This document shows positions 5,075 to 5,291 of a stretch of 5,291 bases of DNA, in pieces. Location of the stretch: assembly GCA_015489185.1 (NCBI GenBank), contig WGAE01000190.1:1-5291 (forward strand). Direction: 5' to 3'. A model generated the notes under the pieces. It was not told where the DNA came from and ran no database searches. It saw nothing but the letters and a program-made list of their open reading frames with translations. Both the position numbers and the translations under genes were made by a program. Source of the stretch: Campylobacterales bacterium (lineage in GTDB: Bacteria > Campylobacterota > Campylobacteria > Campylobacterales > QNZT01). Each line of letters opens with the position of its first letter. Positions within the stretch are counted from its first letter, which is position 1.

Positions 5075-5090
5075 ATGAAAAGATTTTCAT
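5075..5090. repeat. Near-perfect palindrome at the edge of the methyltransferase remnant
   Basis: ATGAAAA and TTTTCAT face each other across two bases. The palindrome begins exactly where the recognisable methyltransferase reading ends, so it may mark a rearrangement point, or it may be a small operator. Confidence 0.4.
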
Positions 5091-5291
5091 TGATCCTGTT
5101 AACAGAAACGCTATCCGGTTTGGATGTGTATTTTGTCTGAAGCAGGAGGCTAAGATGAAAAAGTGGTGGTTTTGGTCAAATCGATGATGATAATACATTA
5201 AAAAATTAAACTTCTTATGAACCTTTTTTACCTTTTTGTGTTTCATGAGTAGATTTGAAACAATCGCCGCATATTGTTAATAATGTATAGT
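5091..5291. other. AT-rich gene-free end of window
   Basis: Apart from the Trp-rich mini-ORF, no convincing coding sequence is seen on either strand. Two structures are visible: GTTTCA/TGAAAC (5240-5245 and 5256-5261), and a long-range pair ATACATTA/TAATGTAT (5193-5200 and 5281-5288). Neither is followed by a proper T-tract. The stretch is probably the intergenic region between the leftward gene block and a rightward gene beyond the window. Confidence 0.5.
5155..5187 (+). CDS. Putative 10-codon Trp-rich leader peptide
   Basis: The mini-ORF reads MKKWWFWSNR and stops at TGA. AGGAGG (5144-5149) lies 5 nt before the ATG, the best SD on the plus strand in this window. Three of its ten codons are Trp, two adjacent, as in leader peptides of tryptophan-responsive attenuators. 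The gene it would control must lie to the right of 5291 and is not visible. I do not see a clear GC-rich terminator hairpin in the 104 bases that follow, so an attenuator is not demonstrated. It may instead be the broken start of a longer gene, or chance. Confidence 0.35.
   Translation: MKKWWFWSNR

Noticed and set aside
5022..5246. Minus-strand 74-codon frame across the AT-rich end
   Set aside because: No SD, low-complexity His/Lys/Phe content, and overlap with the methyltransferase remnant in another frame.
1..5291. CRISPR array, transposase, tRNA or phage genes
   Set aside because: No spaced repeats, no transposase or integrase motifs and no cloverleaf-like sequences were seen. The only tandem repeat is the 2 x 14 bp at vapBC.

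Overview
The window looks like chromosomal sequence of a free-living proteobacterium. It has moderate GC, compact genes all on the minus strand, short gaps and ordinary Shine-Dalgarno (SD) sites. The protein types and the wording of the Bax-inhibitor and permease proteins suggest a Campylobacterota member (Sulfurovum/Sulfurimonas-like). That is an impression from family resemblance, not a search result. All recognisable genes read leftward, so in transcription order the window runs from right to left.

Right part (about 5291 to 3700): a roughly 200 bp AT-rich stretch without a normal gene holds a 10-codon, Trp-rich mini-ORF on the plus strand (5155-5187) behind a perfect AGGAGG. Next comes the C-terminal remnant of an isoprenylcysteine-methyltransferase-like membrane protein (4811-5074). 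An intact 171-residue stress-type protein with a glycine-rich membrane core follows (4162-4677), with its own -10 box and an operator-like dyad upstream. An HdeD/DUF308-like membrane protein gene (3712-4140) lies 21 bp behind it. That gene keeps its SD, start and frame but carries two internal stops.

Middle (about 3650 to 2850): a VapBC-type toxin-antitoxin operon. It has a perfect consensus sigma-70 promoter (TTGACA, 17 bp, TATAAT) overlapping a perfect tandem 14-bp repeat, a ribbon-helix-helix antitoxin (3305-3529), and a PIN-domain toxin joined to it by an ATGA overlap (2943-3308). The toxin frame is interrupted by TAG and TGA three codons apart, yet its four expected acidic residues remain. 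An inverted-repeat region (2852-2928) with a candidate promoter separates it from the next gene.

Left part (2850 to 1): a small two-span membrane protein that may start at ATA, a Bax inhibitor-1/TMBIM family protein, a guanine deaminase (guaD) whose start lies 10 bp after the Bax-inhibitor stop, a hairpin, and the first 400 codons of an APC-family amino acid permease that runs off the window edge.

The most notable feature is the cluster of three damaged genes between 2943 and 5090, next to intact, apparently well-expressed neighbours. Two of them carry only in-frame nonsense codons and no frameshifts. I see no CRISPR array, tRNA, rRNA, transposase or clearly new multi-gene system.
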